Assembly: GCF_003589925.1 (NCBI RefSeq) | Contig: NZ_CP032382.1 | Span: forward strand, 2,418,001-2,482,000 | From: Chryseolinea soli | GTDB taxonomy: Bacteria > Bacteroidota > Bacteroidia > Cytophagales > Cyclobacteriaceae | Direction of reading: 5' to 3' | DNA length: 64,000 nt | Shown: piece after piece, positions 1 to 8,233 of the stretch | Layout: each line of letters starts with the position of its first letter | Position numbering within the stretch: position 1 is the stretch's first letter | Position numbers and translations under genes: made by a program | Notes under the pieces: model-generated | Databases searched by the model: none | What the model saw: the letters and a program-made list of their open reading frames with translations, nothing else | What the model was told of the DNA's origin: nothing

Positions 1-340
1 CGCACGACAATAGGGCTAGTTTCCCGATTCCTTTTCTGCCAATGAAAGGCCTTCCCTTCGATGATTTAGATTGTCCACCCTGGCGCTTTGAGTAACCGAT
101 TTTTAAGAATTTGTTCTGAAAGTCATCAGCGGTCATTCCGATACCATCGTCTTTGATTACGAAATTGTTATTTGATTTGTCGATATAAATCCAAACGTTC
201 TTGGCGTCGGCGTCCCAGGCATTTGAAATGGCTTCACCCAAGACGGTGATGAAGCTTCTGTAGAGGTTTCTCCCTAGATGGTTAAGTACACTCAGCGAGA
301 TGTTGAACGAAAATTCATCGAGTTTTATTTTTTTTGCCAT
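1..340 (-). CDS. MutL/MORC-like GHKL ATPase, 3' part beyond window
   Basis: The first 113 residues are visible and the rest lies left of base 1. The ATG at 338-340 opens a frame with the N-box of the GHKL fold (GEAISNAWDADAKNV, about residues 35-49), the G1 box (KDDGIGM, about 64-70), and a glycine-rich lid (GRKGIGKLAL) near residue 102. This is the ATP-binding half of an HSP90/MutL/MORC-type ATPase. The start overlaps the 3' end of the upstream methyltransferase by 26 bp, so translation is probably coupled. Proteins of this kind are known in restriction-modification operons next to Z1 proteins and C5 methyltransferases, where they are thought to act as ATP-driven DNA clamps. The assignment to the GHKL superfamily is firm. 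The exact subfamily cannot be judged without the C-terminus. Confidence 0.85.
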   Translation of the reverse strand, partial: MAKKIKLDEFSFNISLSVLNHLGRNLYRSFITVLGEAISNAWDADAKNVWIYIDKSNNNFVIKDDGIGMTADDFQNKFLKIGYSKRQGGQSKSSKGRPFIGRKGIGKLALLSC

Positions 341-1391
341 GATGCTTACGGATATGACTTCGGATCGATTTGCCGATTACAAACCCAAGCTCTACTGGCA
401 CCGCATTTCCGATGTGAACACCAAGGTTAGTCAATTGAAAATCTTCATGCTCATCTTCAATGAATTTGTAATCCGCAGGAAATGTTTGGAGTAGCGCTGC
501 TTCTCGCACAGTCAAAGCTCGATCCTGTGTTGGGTGACCGAAACGCCCCGTGCCATAGTTATAGAATTGAGTTGTGATCGTCGGAGCTGGTTCATTCCAG
601 GTCATTCGGCCATACACCGATTTATAGCTGTCTCCCGATTCGCGTGAATGGCATGCTAACCTAAGTTCTTCGTCCCAATCAAGCCAGCTTCCGTTAGGTT
701 TGGAAGCCTTTATCCTTTTAAGATTGAGATCGGTGAGTTTTGTCGTCCTATGGAGGGGGTCAGTTTTACAAATTTCGCCGGATTGAACGGGCGGTAAATG
801 GCCAATTGCCTCTTTAGTGGTGACAAAGTGCGGGTCTTCATGGGTACTTGGAATAAGTTCTATCTTCCCGAAACGTGACGCCAATAAGACTAGCCTGCGT
901 CTCTTTTGAGGAATGCCAAACTCGGGACAATAGACGTTCGAATAAGAGACATGGTATTTTTTGGATTCCAAGAAGTTTATGAAGTCTTCAAAAATTTTTT
1001 GGTTTGACAAGTTCGGAACATTCTCCATGGAAACTATGTCGCATCCTGTTTCATCAATTAGCCGGACGAACTCGTTCAGAAGTCGCCACCTATTGCCTTT
1101 CTTTCTATGCTTGTTTTTGTTAGTGTGTGATGAGAAAGGTTGACAGGGCGCGCATCCCACAAGTATTTTGACTCGATCGTCGTCTGACCAGTAATCTTTT
1201 TTTAGCTGCTTCCCATTCAATTTAGCAATATTCTGAGCAATAAAGTCTGCCTTCACATTCGCCTTGTATGCGTATTCACAGGTGTCATCGATATCAATTC
1301 CTGCAACCATGCGGATACCGGCTTTCTTCATGCCGTATGAAAGCCCCCCTATACCACAGAATAAATCAATCGCTGAAATTTTCACTTTCAA
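315..1391 (-). CDS. dcm: DNA (cytosine-5-)-methyltransferase
   Basis: This enzyme transfers a methyl group from S-adenosylmethionine to C5 of cytosine in DNA, normally to protect host sites in a restriction-modification system. All hallmark motifs are visible: motif I FCGIGG (11-16), catalytic PCQ (82-84), ENV (123-125), QKRRRL (162-167), the long variable region with the TITTQFYNYGTGRFGHPTQ segment (271-289), and GNAVP (328-332). At 358 residues it has the normal length for a single-domain type II enzyme. It lies 71 bp downstream of the Z1 gene and overlaps the following GHKL ATPase gene by 26 bp. The target recognition domain, about residues 180-270, is short, and the recognised site cannot be read from it. 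Confidence 0.95.
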   Translation of the reverse strand: MKVKISAIDLFCGIGGLSYGMKKAGIRMVAGIDIDDTCEYAYKANVKADFIAQNIAKLNGKQLKKDYWSDDDRVKILVGCAPCQPFSSHTNKNKHRKKGNRWRLLNEFVRLIDETGCDIVSMENVPNLSNQKIFEDFINFLESKKYHVSYSNVYCPEFGIPQKRRRLVLLASRFGKIELIPSTHEDPHFVTTKEAIGHLPPVQSGEICKTDPLHRTTKLTDLNLKRIKASKPNGSWLDWDEELRLACHSRESGDSYKSVYGRMTWNEPAPTITTQFYNYGTGRFGHPTQDRALTVREAALLQTFPADYKFIEDEHEDFQLTNLGVHIGNAVPVELGFVIGKSIRSHIRKHHGKKNKTR

Positions 1392-1462
1392 TAAAAAAAT
1401 TTAAGAGGTTACAGAAAAAATAAATTTGTTAAAACAGATTTTGTCAATTGCTTCAAATTTAA

Positions 1463-3601
1463 TCATTTCTTGCTGAATACAAATGCCTGCTTGAAGACAT
1501 TTGGAACAACTATCGTGGGATAGACAAAAGTCTTGTTCTCACTTACCGGACTTCCTTTCTTCCCAGTCACAGCCATTATCCAAAGCGTAGGTATAGAATC
1601 GGCTCGTGCCTGCTTTTGCTCGTCCCCACTTAACGTACCGGATGAAAGGAATCCTCCCTCTTCAACATTTCTTGAGGCAAGACGGAACTTCAAATTGACA
1701 TTGTTACCTAGTCTTTGTTGTAACTTTTCCAATACTGAGTCTATTGTTTTGTCATGCCAAGAATTTTGTGATCTGGTCTTTATCATGGCGACTATTTCGA
1801 TGGCACGATCAGTAGAAATTTTCGCGCCTGTTCTGCCTCTTTTGTCCATTTCTTTTAGGTCAGTAATTCCGCCCAATTCTTGTGATATCATTCCTAACAC
1901 CGATCGGTACGTATTGAGTGTCTGCGGTAACTTTATATAGTTAGGATATATTTGAACGCCAGACCATATGACGTCTGTCGCATTGATGTCCAGTACTCCT
2001 CTTCTCGTTGCTCGAAGACCGGGAGAAAACTCGACAGGAAAGGCGCTGGGATTTTGCGTTGAGTTATTAAATATAAATCCGCGCAGTCCGGTGTCTGAAT
2101 AATGGATATCACGAAACCGGTAATACAATGCCTTTGTGATGAACAGTCTCGTATAGGGCAATGTTTTTAAGCGGTATCCAAACATTCTGGCATGCTGATG
2201 CATCGTGTCTATCTGCGACGAGACAGCGCTGCGTACATAGTAGGTAACGAGCAAATTTGGTATTGCGATTCCTCGCCCTAAGGTATTCCCTCCAATTAAA
2301 AAATTAAAACCAGGTCCATACTCGATACCCTGCCGCTTCGAATTTGAAGCATTGATGACAAGAATCTTTTTTCTGAGCAACTCCTGTTGTATTGTCTTCT
2401 TCAAATCTTCTAATGGCGGTGTCTTTTCGCCGAGTTGCTTTTTAAGTTGCTCATATTGTTCAGCAAGTCCTTTGTTGATTTCATAATTATCATCAAGTCC
2501 CATAAGAGCTTTTTTGACCTCAGTCAAGAAGGCTTGTATCCGCTGCGATGCGCTCTCTTGCTCTTTGTTTCGTAAACTTGGATGACAGAGAAACTGATAG
2601 CCCTTATCTCGTTCTGTGGGTCGTTGCGGAAATCCGATTGTTTTGACGGCAGCTGAACCGGAAAGCAAAAAAAATAAAATTGAATCCTTCAAGCCTGTCG
2701 GGATAGGAGACTTCAAGCTCAACAAGTTCAATTGGTCATTTCCCGGAATTATAGATACAAGACCTTTTGGGTTAGCTTCCGGTTCATCAGTATTGAAGAA
2801 ATAGTCACCTCCCACGTAGCCATCACCATGTGCAAGCATTTCAATGAATTGTGGACGATTATCGGAAGAGCCACTCTGCAGTAAAACTGCTTGCGGTGTA
2901 CCTGTTACAGAGACATAAACAGATCTCGAAAACCCCCTTCTCAATTTTTTGATGAGATTGTTTATCGCGCTTGGCTCGAGTGTCAGATCACCGGTTCTGG
3001 TTCTTTTGTAAGTGTTTGTGTCCAATGATGCTTGGTCACCTTCATCATCAAACATCAATACTGGATGGCCTTGAGCGCCGATTTTTTTTAAAAAATCAGT
3101 TATATTTTTAAGGCTGTTTACGCCTTTGGATGCAACGATCAGGAGCCTTACATCCGGATTGGCGAGGTCCAATTTTGCATCTTCAACACGCTGATCTAGT
3201 TCGTCGTCTTTCGTAAATACGCTCACACCCCTTAGGTCTTTGATAAAATCGAGATGGGTCTGACTCACCAAATCATTGATATTACTTGTCAGAACCGTAG
3301 CTATGCGAAAACCGTTGTCGAACGCCATAGCTGTGCTTACAATCATGGCTCTCGTCTTGCCACTTTGAATTCTCCCATATATAAGACCGACAGCCCCCGA
3401 TGTTGGAGCGGTTGAAGATTTGGATACACCTTTTCCATTCTTTCCCACTTGGCCTGTGCCAACAACCTGGTCATAGGAATCAACAACCTTTGTTACAATG
3501 CTCTCGGCAGTCGTTATTGCGCGCGAGCGGTCTTCGCCGGTGAGGCCTAAACTTTCGATCGTTTCATTCAGGAAACGTCCATTTGTTTCAATCATAGCCA
3601 A
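1463..3601 (-). CDS. Z1-domain P-loop ATPase/helicase-like protein
   Basis: A 712-residue P-loop protein with a Walker A motif GRIQSGKT (76-83), an acidic DDEGDQ Walker B-type motif (about 185-190), and helicase-like C-terminal motifs GGNTLGRGIAIPNL and QHARMFGYR (roughly residues 450-490). The R-M-G-Y arginine segment resembles superfamily II motif VI. This combination is typical of the Z1 domain family found in defence operons with MutL-like ATPases and DNA methyltransferases. Its likely role is ATP-driven DNA translocation or remodelling that supports restriction. No nuclease motif is seen in it. It overlaps a small upstream frame by 10 bp and sits between the HNH gene and the methyltransferase gene in the same operon. 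Confidence 0.85.
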   Translation of the reverse strand: MAMIETNGRFLNETIESLGLTGEDRSRAITTAESIVTKVVDSYDQVVGTGQVGKNGKGVSKSSTAPTSGAVGLIYGRIQSGKTRAMIVSTAMAFDNGFRIATVLTSNINDLVSQTHLDFIKDLRGVSVFTKDDELDQRVEDAKLDLANPDVRLLIVASKGVNSLKNITDFLKKIGAQGHPVLMFDDEGDQASLDTNTYKRTRTGDLTLEPSAINNLIKKLRRGFSRSVYVSVTGTPQAVLLQSGSSDNRPQFIEMLAHGDGYVGGDYFFNTDEPEANPKGLVSIIPGNDQLNLLSLKSPIPTGLKDSILFFLLSGSAAVKTIGFPQRPTERDKGYQFLCHPSLRNKEQESASQRIQAFLTEVKKALMGLDDNYEINKGLAEQYEQLKKQLGEKTPPLEDLKKTIQQELLRKKILVINASNSKRQGIEYGPGFNFLIGGNTLGRGIAIPNLLVTYYVRSAVSSQIDTMHQHARMFGYRLKTLPYTRLFITKALYYRFRDIHYSDTGLRGFIFNNSTQNPSAFPVEFSPGLRATRRGVLDINATDVIWSGVQIYPNYIKLPQTLNTYRSVLGMISQELGGITDLKEMDKRGRTGAKISTDRAIEIVAMIKTRSQNSWHDKTIDSVLEKLQQRLGNNVNLKFRLASRNVEEGGFLSSGTLSGDEQKQARADSIPTLWIMAVTGKKGSPVSENKTFVYPTIVVPNVFKQAFVFSKK

Positions 3602-3828
3602 GGGTAGTATAAAAACTGAAAACGCCCATCCATACCAATCCCAAAGGGACTAGCTGATGGATGGGCATCCATAAATTTAGAAATAATATTGTTTACAACA
3701 AACTGGTGTGGCGGCCTAAGGGCTACTTTCTTTCCTTCTTTGAAAACTTTGCCATCTGGCCCTGAGCGCATCGGTACTAGGTTGTATTGAATGACCGCAT
3801 TGCAACGCGACCCCGTCATATTTGTCAT
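3592..3828 (-). CDS. possible small protein between HNH and Z1 genes
   Basis: An open frame of 78 codons bridges the 114-bp gap between the HNH gene and the Z1 gene. It overlaps the HNH 3' end by 113 bp and the Z1 start by 10 bp. An internal ATG at 3769-3771 would give 59 residues, rich in aromatics at the end (FQFLYYPWL). No family is recognised. It may be a real, translationally coupled small gene or simply an open gap. The tight overlap with Z1 is the only support. Confidence 0.25.
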   Translation of the reverse strand: MTNMTGSRCNAVIQYNLVPMRSGPDGKVFKEGKKVALRPPHQFVVNNIISKFMDAHPSASPFGIGMDGRFQFLYYPWL

Positions 3829-4729
3829 ATGAGCTGCCTTTGAGCGTATCAGCGATCTTTACTTCTAATCGATCCGGCTCTATTCCAATCAAATCTAAAT
3901 CGAACAAGGTGTGTACATCTGAGCGTAGTATCAGTCCATTATGGATATTGTTGTCCTTGACACCGCGATATGGGGAGATATGGGCTGCCTCGAGAATGTC
4001 CTTGATTTTACAGCCGGTTACCATACAACGCTCACCATAACGCGTCATTAATTTCATCCTGAATGCCCGTTGACCTCGACGTGCTTTTATTTGGCTATTG
4101 ATTATGGCCCGCTCATCTACGTTACTTAGTTGGTACGGATTCTCAGTTGCTATTGGTAAAAGCTCCGCGGACTCGTCAGGCCCAGGGTACGAGTTCCTCA
4201 CAAAAAATTGGCGAGACATTGCTGGAAAAATCTCTTCCAGAAACTTTACATCCAGTGCTTGGATCGATAGGTTTCGATTGTAATTTCGTTTATAGTATGG
4301 ACGTATTTCGCTGATCGAAAAATCTCTTGATGGTTCAATAAATGTGCTTGGATATTCGGCTTTGAATTTGATTGAGTCAACGGTCTCTTCAATGGGCTCG
4401 TCAAATTCATGACCTCGATTACATCTGTAGAGCGGACTTTTATGGAGTCTGGCATCGTAATTCGTTGCACCGCAGTGGGGACATTTACGTCTGATTTTTA
4501 AACCTTTTTCCGTCGCAATGCTTTCGACTTTTGCGAAGCCGAGAATTTTAATTTTGTTTACAATAATGATTACATCGCCAACCTTTAGCTGCCTATGGTT
4601 GGGTACCGAGTCGTCGTAATTGTATGTGCTTTTCGTGGTGTCATTATATCCTTCGATACTCTTATAGGCTCGATCTTCATCGCTAACAGTCTTGACTATC
4701 CACAAATTTTGATCAATCATGAACGACAA
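3716..4729 (-). CDS. PUA/EVE-like, zinc-ribbon, HNH endonuclease
   Basis: A 337-residue protein in three parts. Residues 8-75 (LWIVKTV, LKVGDVIIIV, KILGFAKVESI) look like a PUA/EVE-type fold, which in known proteins reads modified bases. Residues 83-107 hold a zinc ribbon with CPHC (83-86) and C103/H107. Residues 235-285 carry the HNH_2-type nuclease core: CMVTGC, AAHISPYRG (248-256) and NGLILRSDVHTLFD (264-277). EVE-HNH proteins are known modification-dependent restriction enzymes. Here the gene sits in an operon with a 5-cytosine methyltransferase, so it could be either the restriction nuclease of the system or a type IV-like partner. Its start overlaps the NUDIX gene by 13 bp. The HNH call is firm and the EVE call is moderate. 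Confidence 0.82.
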   Translation of the reverse strand: MSFMIDQNLWIVKTVSDEDRAYKSIEGYNDTTKSTYNYDDSVPNHRQLKVGDVIIIVNKIKILGFAKVESIATEKGLKIRRKCPHCGATNYDARLHKSPLYRCNRGHEFDEPIEETVDSIKFKAEYPSTFIEPSRDFSISEIRPYYKRNYNRNLSIQALDVKFLEEIFPAMSRQFFVRNSYPGPDESAELLPIATENPYQLSNVDERAIINSQIKARRGQRAFRMKLMTRYGERCMVTGCKIKDILEAAHISPYRGVKDNNIHNGLILRSDVHTLFDLDLIGIEPDRLEVKIADTLKGSSYDKYDGVALQCGHSIQPSTDALRARWQSFQRRKESSP

Positions 4730-5109
4730 ATTTTTAAGTATTCAGTCACTACGGGAATATCGGCTGGACACCAGTCAAATGTTGCCAGTGCAAATCCAGG
4801 GCTCACCCATCTTATAGCGTTATGGTCATTCATCACTATCGGTCCGGAAATATATTTGCACACAAAAGGGATCAACTTAATTGAAATAGGACTTTGCTCT
4901 GTTACGGTTGGCGTCAGTGGTCGTATTACCTCGATTTCTATTCCCAACTCCTCACGTATCTCCCGATAAATACACTCTTCGGCGGACTCCCCTTCGCATA
5001 ATTTGCCGCCCGGAAACTCCCACTTCAAGCCTAGTTGCTTTTCTTTCGACCTTTGCGCTACAAGCACTTTTCCGTGATTCTCGATTATTGCACACGCGAC
5101 TTGTACCAT
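4717..5109 (-). CDS. NUDIX (deoxy)nucleoside triphosphate pyrophosphohydrolase, MutT/NudG-like
   Basis: A 130-residue enzyme expected to hydrolyse a (d)NTP to its monophosphate and pyrophosphate. The Nudix box is perfect at residues 35-57 (G-x5-E-x7-REIREELGI). The C-terminal segments DHNAIRWVSP and CPADIPVVTEY match the pattern of MutT and NudG, the latter known for activity on 5-methyl-dCTP and 5-hydroxy-dCTP. It is the first gene of the defence operon and overlaps the HNH gene by 13 bp. A link between a 5mC methyltransferase and a NUDIX that removes 5-methyl-dCTP from the pool would make sense but is inference. 8-oxo-dGTP clean-up, as for MutT, is the plain alternative. Confidence 0.88.
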   Translation of the reverse strand: MVQVACAIIENHGKVLVAQRSKEKQLGLKWEFPGGKLCEGESAEECIYREIREELGIEIEVIRPLTPTVTEQSPISIKLIPFVCKYISGPIVMNDHNAIRWVSPGFALATFDWCPADIPVVTEYLKICRS

Positions 5110-5474
5110 TGGAGGGAAGAGATGGTTAAGGGAAGATGAACTGGCTGGCTAATCGCAAGATAAGACTAATTGCCGCTTCGCCAAAAACTACGGAAATTCT
5201 ATTAACAGGCTTCTATTGGAAGGCAAATTCCGTTTTTAGAGCCCTTCACTACTTCGCGACGTTGTGCTACTGAAGACGAAGGACGGAAATTTTCGTTCGT
5301 TTCTAAACGGCGCTAAAACGCCTCAGATTACGAATTGAAATTTTTTTGCTGTGCAAACCTGCGTCAGTCATAGGTATTTTTTTGATCAATTTACTTACCT
5401 TGAGTTGTCTTAGTAAAAAGAGATTATATAAAGGATCAGTTGGTAAAGCGTAGCGCCATTTTCATGACCTAACT
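5110..5474. other. intergenic region between divergent genes
   Basis: This gap of 365 bp separates the minus-strand defence operon from the plus-strand PD-(D/E)XK-like gene, so it should hold promoters for both. It is AT-rich towards the right half. I see no clear hairpin, repeat or convincing TAnnTTTG element. Confidence 0.4.
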
Positions 5475-6194
5475 ATGTTAGATATTTTTTTAAGTGAAGA
5501 CAGGAACACAGTTTTTCGGGAGAAACTCGTGAACTATAAGTTCTTTTACGAGGTAAAGCACTCGGCAGCCAAGGCAAACAGTGATATCCGAATATATATG
5601 CCCGAAATTGACCGGGACGGCTATGACGTATTACTTGACGATGGCGAACAGATTGTCCCACTTCAACTAAAAACTTACCTGTCGAGCGCGACTACGAAAA
5701 GGTGGGTGGTAAACAAGGGATTGCTGAGACCTTTATACTTGAATTGCCAGAGCCTGGGGTTTGAGTTTAGTCCAGAAGGAAACGGGATTGAAGGAGGTCT
5801 TGTGGTTGTTAAAATCATAGCAAATGCCGATGAGATTAGAAGTTTTGAATGGTTTTATTCTGACTGTTATATTCTTACTGCTTTTGAAAGCGGCTTGGTA
5901 ACTCATAAGCCTAATCCTCATCTAGACCACATCACAAGTTTCATGAGTCGTCTTCGAACTGGGTATCAAAAGGAAAAACTAGAGATCACTAAACTGTGTA
6001 TGGTTAAAGTAAAATCCATCGACGATCTCCTTGCTCTTGCCGGAATGCCCTCAAAGAAGCAACAACAATGGAGGCTGTCTTTTAAAAACAGTTACCACAG
6101 TTTACGCATGGGAACCATTTCGCATGAGGAGAGATCAGAGTTGACAGACATCCTGCAAAGTCACATCGATGATCCTAGGCTTACCGTCGGTTAG
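5475..6194 (+). CDS. PD-(D/E)XK nuclease-like protein of unknown family
   Basis: A soluble 239-residue protein. Residues 44-66 contain E44-x-DRDGYD (46-51) followed by VPLQLKT (62-67), the D...QxK arrangement of PD-(D/E)XK nucleases of the Mrr-like kind, where Gln replaces the acidic residue before the Lys. A first acidic helix (E16, E26) precedes it. The rest, including the basic stretch near residues 180-215, shows no motif I recognise. It is divergent from the restriction operon and next to a broken HNH gene, which supports a defence role. Substrate and partner are unknown. The nuclease assignment rests on a short motif. Confidence 0.6.
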   Translation: MLDIFLSEDRNTVFREKLVNYKFFYEVKHSAAKANSDIRIYMPEIDRDGYDVLLDDGEQIVPLQLKTYLSSATTKRWVVNKGLLRPLYLNCQSLGFEFSPEGNGIEGGLVVVKIIANADEIRSFEWFYSDCYILTAFESGLVTHKPNPHLDHITSFMSRLRTGYQKEKLEITKLCMVKVKSIDDLLALAGMPSKKQQQWRLSFKNSYHSLRMGTISHEERSELTDILQSHIDDPRLTVG

Positions 6195-6395
6195 CAACGT
6201 CATCTTCATGAATTAAAGCAAACTGCCGAGTTCCATTCGCTAATGGCAAGATTAAGCCGACGCATGGTTTGGGTACCATTGCTGGGGCGGAGTAACACTT
6301 ATGGTAGGCCCTATGAGGGTCTTTGAATTAAGTCAAAACGAAATTTGGGCCTCGCTTTTAGAATAAAAAAGAATCACAACGTTCCAAGCCTAGCT

Positions 6396-7321
6396 ATGTC
6401 TCTTGAGTTACTGAAGAATTATTATCTACATAAGTCAGTCGAGAATCTTACCGAAAGATACATACGAGACCAAACCAATAAAACCTGCAGATATTGCCAT
6501 GGAAAATTTCCTGAGGTGACATTTCTGACGAAACCTCACATAATACCAGAACTGTTCGGGCGCAACTCTGTCACTTCAAATTTTGAATGCGATGATTGCA
6601 ATAAACGTTTTCAAAAATATGAAAGTGATACATCCAGCATGATTCAGCACTATCTGGGTTTGCTGAATATCAAAACAAAAAATGGTGTTCCCACATTTCA
6701 ATCAATCAAAAAATCAGGTGAGAACTCATCGGTGTTGAGGCGAGACGAACACCAGGTAAATCTCGCGTTTGGAACCAATGCGAATGACTTTGAATTAGAC
6801 GAAGAAAATAGAATTCTAACAATCTATTTCAGAACAAAAAAATTCATGCCATACTCAGTATATAGGACGTTCCTAAAAATGGGTATTTCACTTTTGACTG
6901 ACGACGAGCTTAGCTACAATAACCATTACTTGAAGCTTCTGAACTCAGAGGTGCCTCTTAAAAACGGTATGCAACATTGGATCGCCTACAGATATGTATT
7001 GAAACTAAATATTATTCAAAACCTCAGGTTAATCTTTATAAGGCCGAACAAACTTTAAGCGGTAAGGGAGTTTATCCGGAATACATGATGATGATACATT
7101 TTGCCAACGTTGTATTTCAATTTTTCTTGCCGATCTCCTTCAAAAATATTAGCGAGTTTGAGCCTGGAAATAATCTTCAAATTGAACTTTTCCCCGTATT
7201 CCTACTGGAGAATATTGAAAGAGTAAAAACAGTGAACATCCGTCGGTTCGATTTGAGCCAAACGAAAAAAGTCTCGGTCACCGATAAGATTGTTTTTCAT
7301 TACGGTGAGAAACATCCGTGA
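6396..7321 (+). pseudogene. HNH_5-type endonuclease, frameshifted near the 3' end
   Basis: The frame starting at the ATG at 6396 (a TTG at 6345 is also in frame) encodes CRYCHGKF, then KPHIIPELFG, then ECDDCNKRF, the Cys4/His pattern of the HNH_5 endonuclease family. This frame stops at 7058. A second frame, open through this region to 7321, continues with protein-like sequence (from about ETKYYSKPQVNLYK), so a single-base change between roughly 6980 and 7040 probably split one gene of about 305 residues. A short upstream frame at 6301-6366 could be a lost N-terminus. The gene stands beside the PD-(D/E)XK-like gene and looks like decaying defence content. A sequencing error would give the same picture. 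Confidence 0.6.
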
Positions 7322-7436
7322 TTTTCATTCACTAGTGCAGAGCCCGGAAAACCGCAAAAAAACTCGATGATTTTCATGGTCTTAATTTGTCCAACTTCAG
7401 TTGCTTGAGCCTTTGCCAAAGCTTCGGGAGGCGAGA

Positions 7437-7493
7437 CAGAGGAAGGAGTCAAACTGTCTTCAAGACCGCATTCGACCGCTATGCTGATTTCCT
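7437..7493 (-). pseudogene. degenerate tRNA-Ser fragment
   Basis: Bases 7459-7480 match the D-arm to anticodon part of the intact tRNA-Ser at 53756-53840 exactly except for loss of three bases (ccg). The flanking bases give a T-arm-like GTTTGACTC and a CTTCCTCTG 3' end. The anticodon stem no longer pairs fully and the variable arm is missing, so this is not a working tRNA. It lies between the broken HNH gene and the CDGSH gene, at the apparent right edge of the defence region. Confidence 0.5.
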
Positions 7494-7494
7494 T

Positions 7495-7737
7495 CTATTT
7501 TTTAAGGGTATTATGCGTCCCATCACAATAAGGCGCCGACTTCGTCTGCTTGCACATACAAAGCCACACCTTCCGCTTAGTAGACACACTGAATCTTCGC
7601 GGTTCAAACCCTGTGGCCTTATGTGAGACTTCGTCACAAAGCGGCTGTGTTTTCGATTGGCCGCAACGGCACCATGAATATGTTTTTCCCGGCTCAAGTT
7701 CTATTTCCCTGGGCCCACTGGTAGTAGGATTCTCCAT
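7495..7737 (-). CDS. CDGSH-type iron-sulfur protein, two motifs
   Basis: An 80-residue protein with two zinc-finger-like CDGSH motifs that in this family bind [2Fe-2S] clusters through three Cys and one His. The first, CRCGQSKTQPLCDEVSH (23-39), has one extra residue within the CD-SH turn. The second, CMCKQTKSAPYCDGTH (60-75), is canonical. There is no signal peptide or membrane segment, so it acts in the cytoplasm. The family is linked to iron, redox and electron-transfer roles, and no exact substrate is known. The gene stands alone, and its last codons share 24 identical bases with a fragment at 14426-14449. Confidence 0.88.
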   Translation of the reverse strand: MENPTTSGPREIELEPGKTYSWCRCGQSKTQPLCDEVSHKATGFEPRRFSVSTKRKVWLCMCKQTKSAPYCDGTHNTLKK

Positions 7738-8233
7738 CAGCTTTTAAAATTTTGCGTGCGATCGAAAAATAGCGATAATCCATCTCATTTTGTATTTCCT
7801 GTCCTAATCTGAGGAGCCCGGGGTAAGCTTTAGAACAAAGCAAGGGGTTTGCAGCGGGTAGTGCAACGGCTCGTTCGGTCTCATTCTAGCGCCCCAAAAA
7901 GTCAGGTTGTTGAAGGTGTTTTGGACGTTATTATTCCCTTGTATGAACACAAAACCGCCGAATTTTTGAATAAATCTTTCATCAAAGCAATGTTATGGCG
8001 GCCCTCCCTACACATTCATTTTTACCGGATAATTTGAGCCTAACTGGTTTTAATTAAATGAGTTAACGGTACGCGTAGGCGAAGCTTTATGACGCTATCA
8101 TCCCTGATAACAGGCGCGTTTCTGGTGACTTTCTGCTGCAATTATTACGCCTGTATGCCTACCGTTGTAACTTGATTTCCTATCCTGTTTTTTTGAGGGA
8201 TACTTGCACCTCACTTAACATTAATCATTTTGT
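7738..8233. other. intergenic region
   Basis: A 496-bp stretch between the divergent CDGSH and TIG lipoprotein genes. It holds only short open frames without recognisable protein features and no clear hairpin. It may contain decayed sequence from the island boundary. Confidence 0.35.

Noticed and set aside
7387..7626. Plus-strand frame of 79 codons
   Set aside because: It runs antisense over the CDGSH gene and the tRNA remnant, with no protein-like features.
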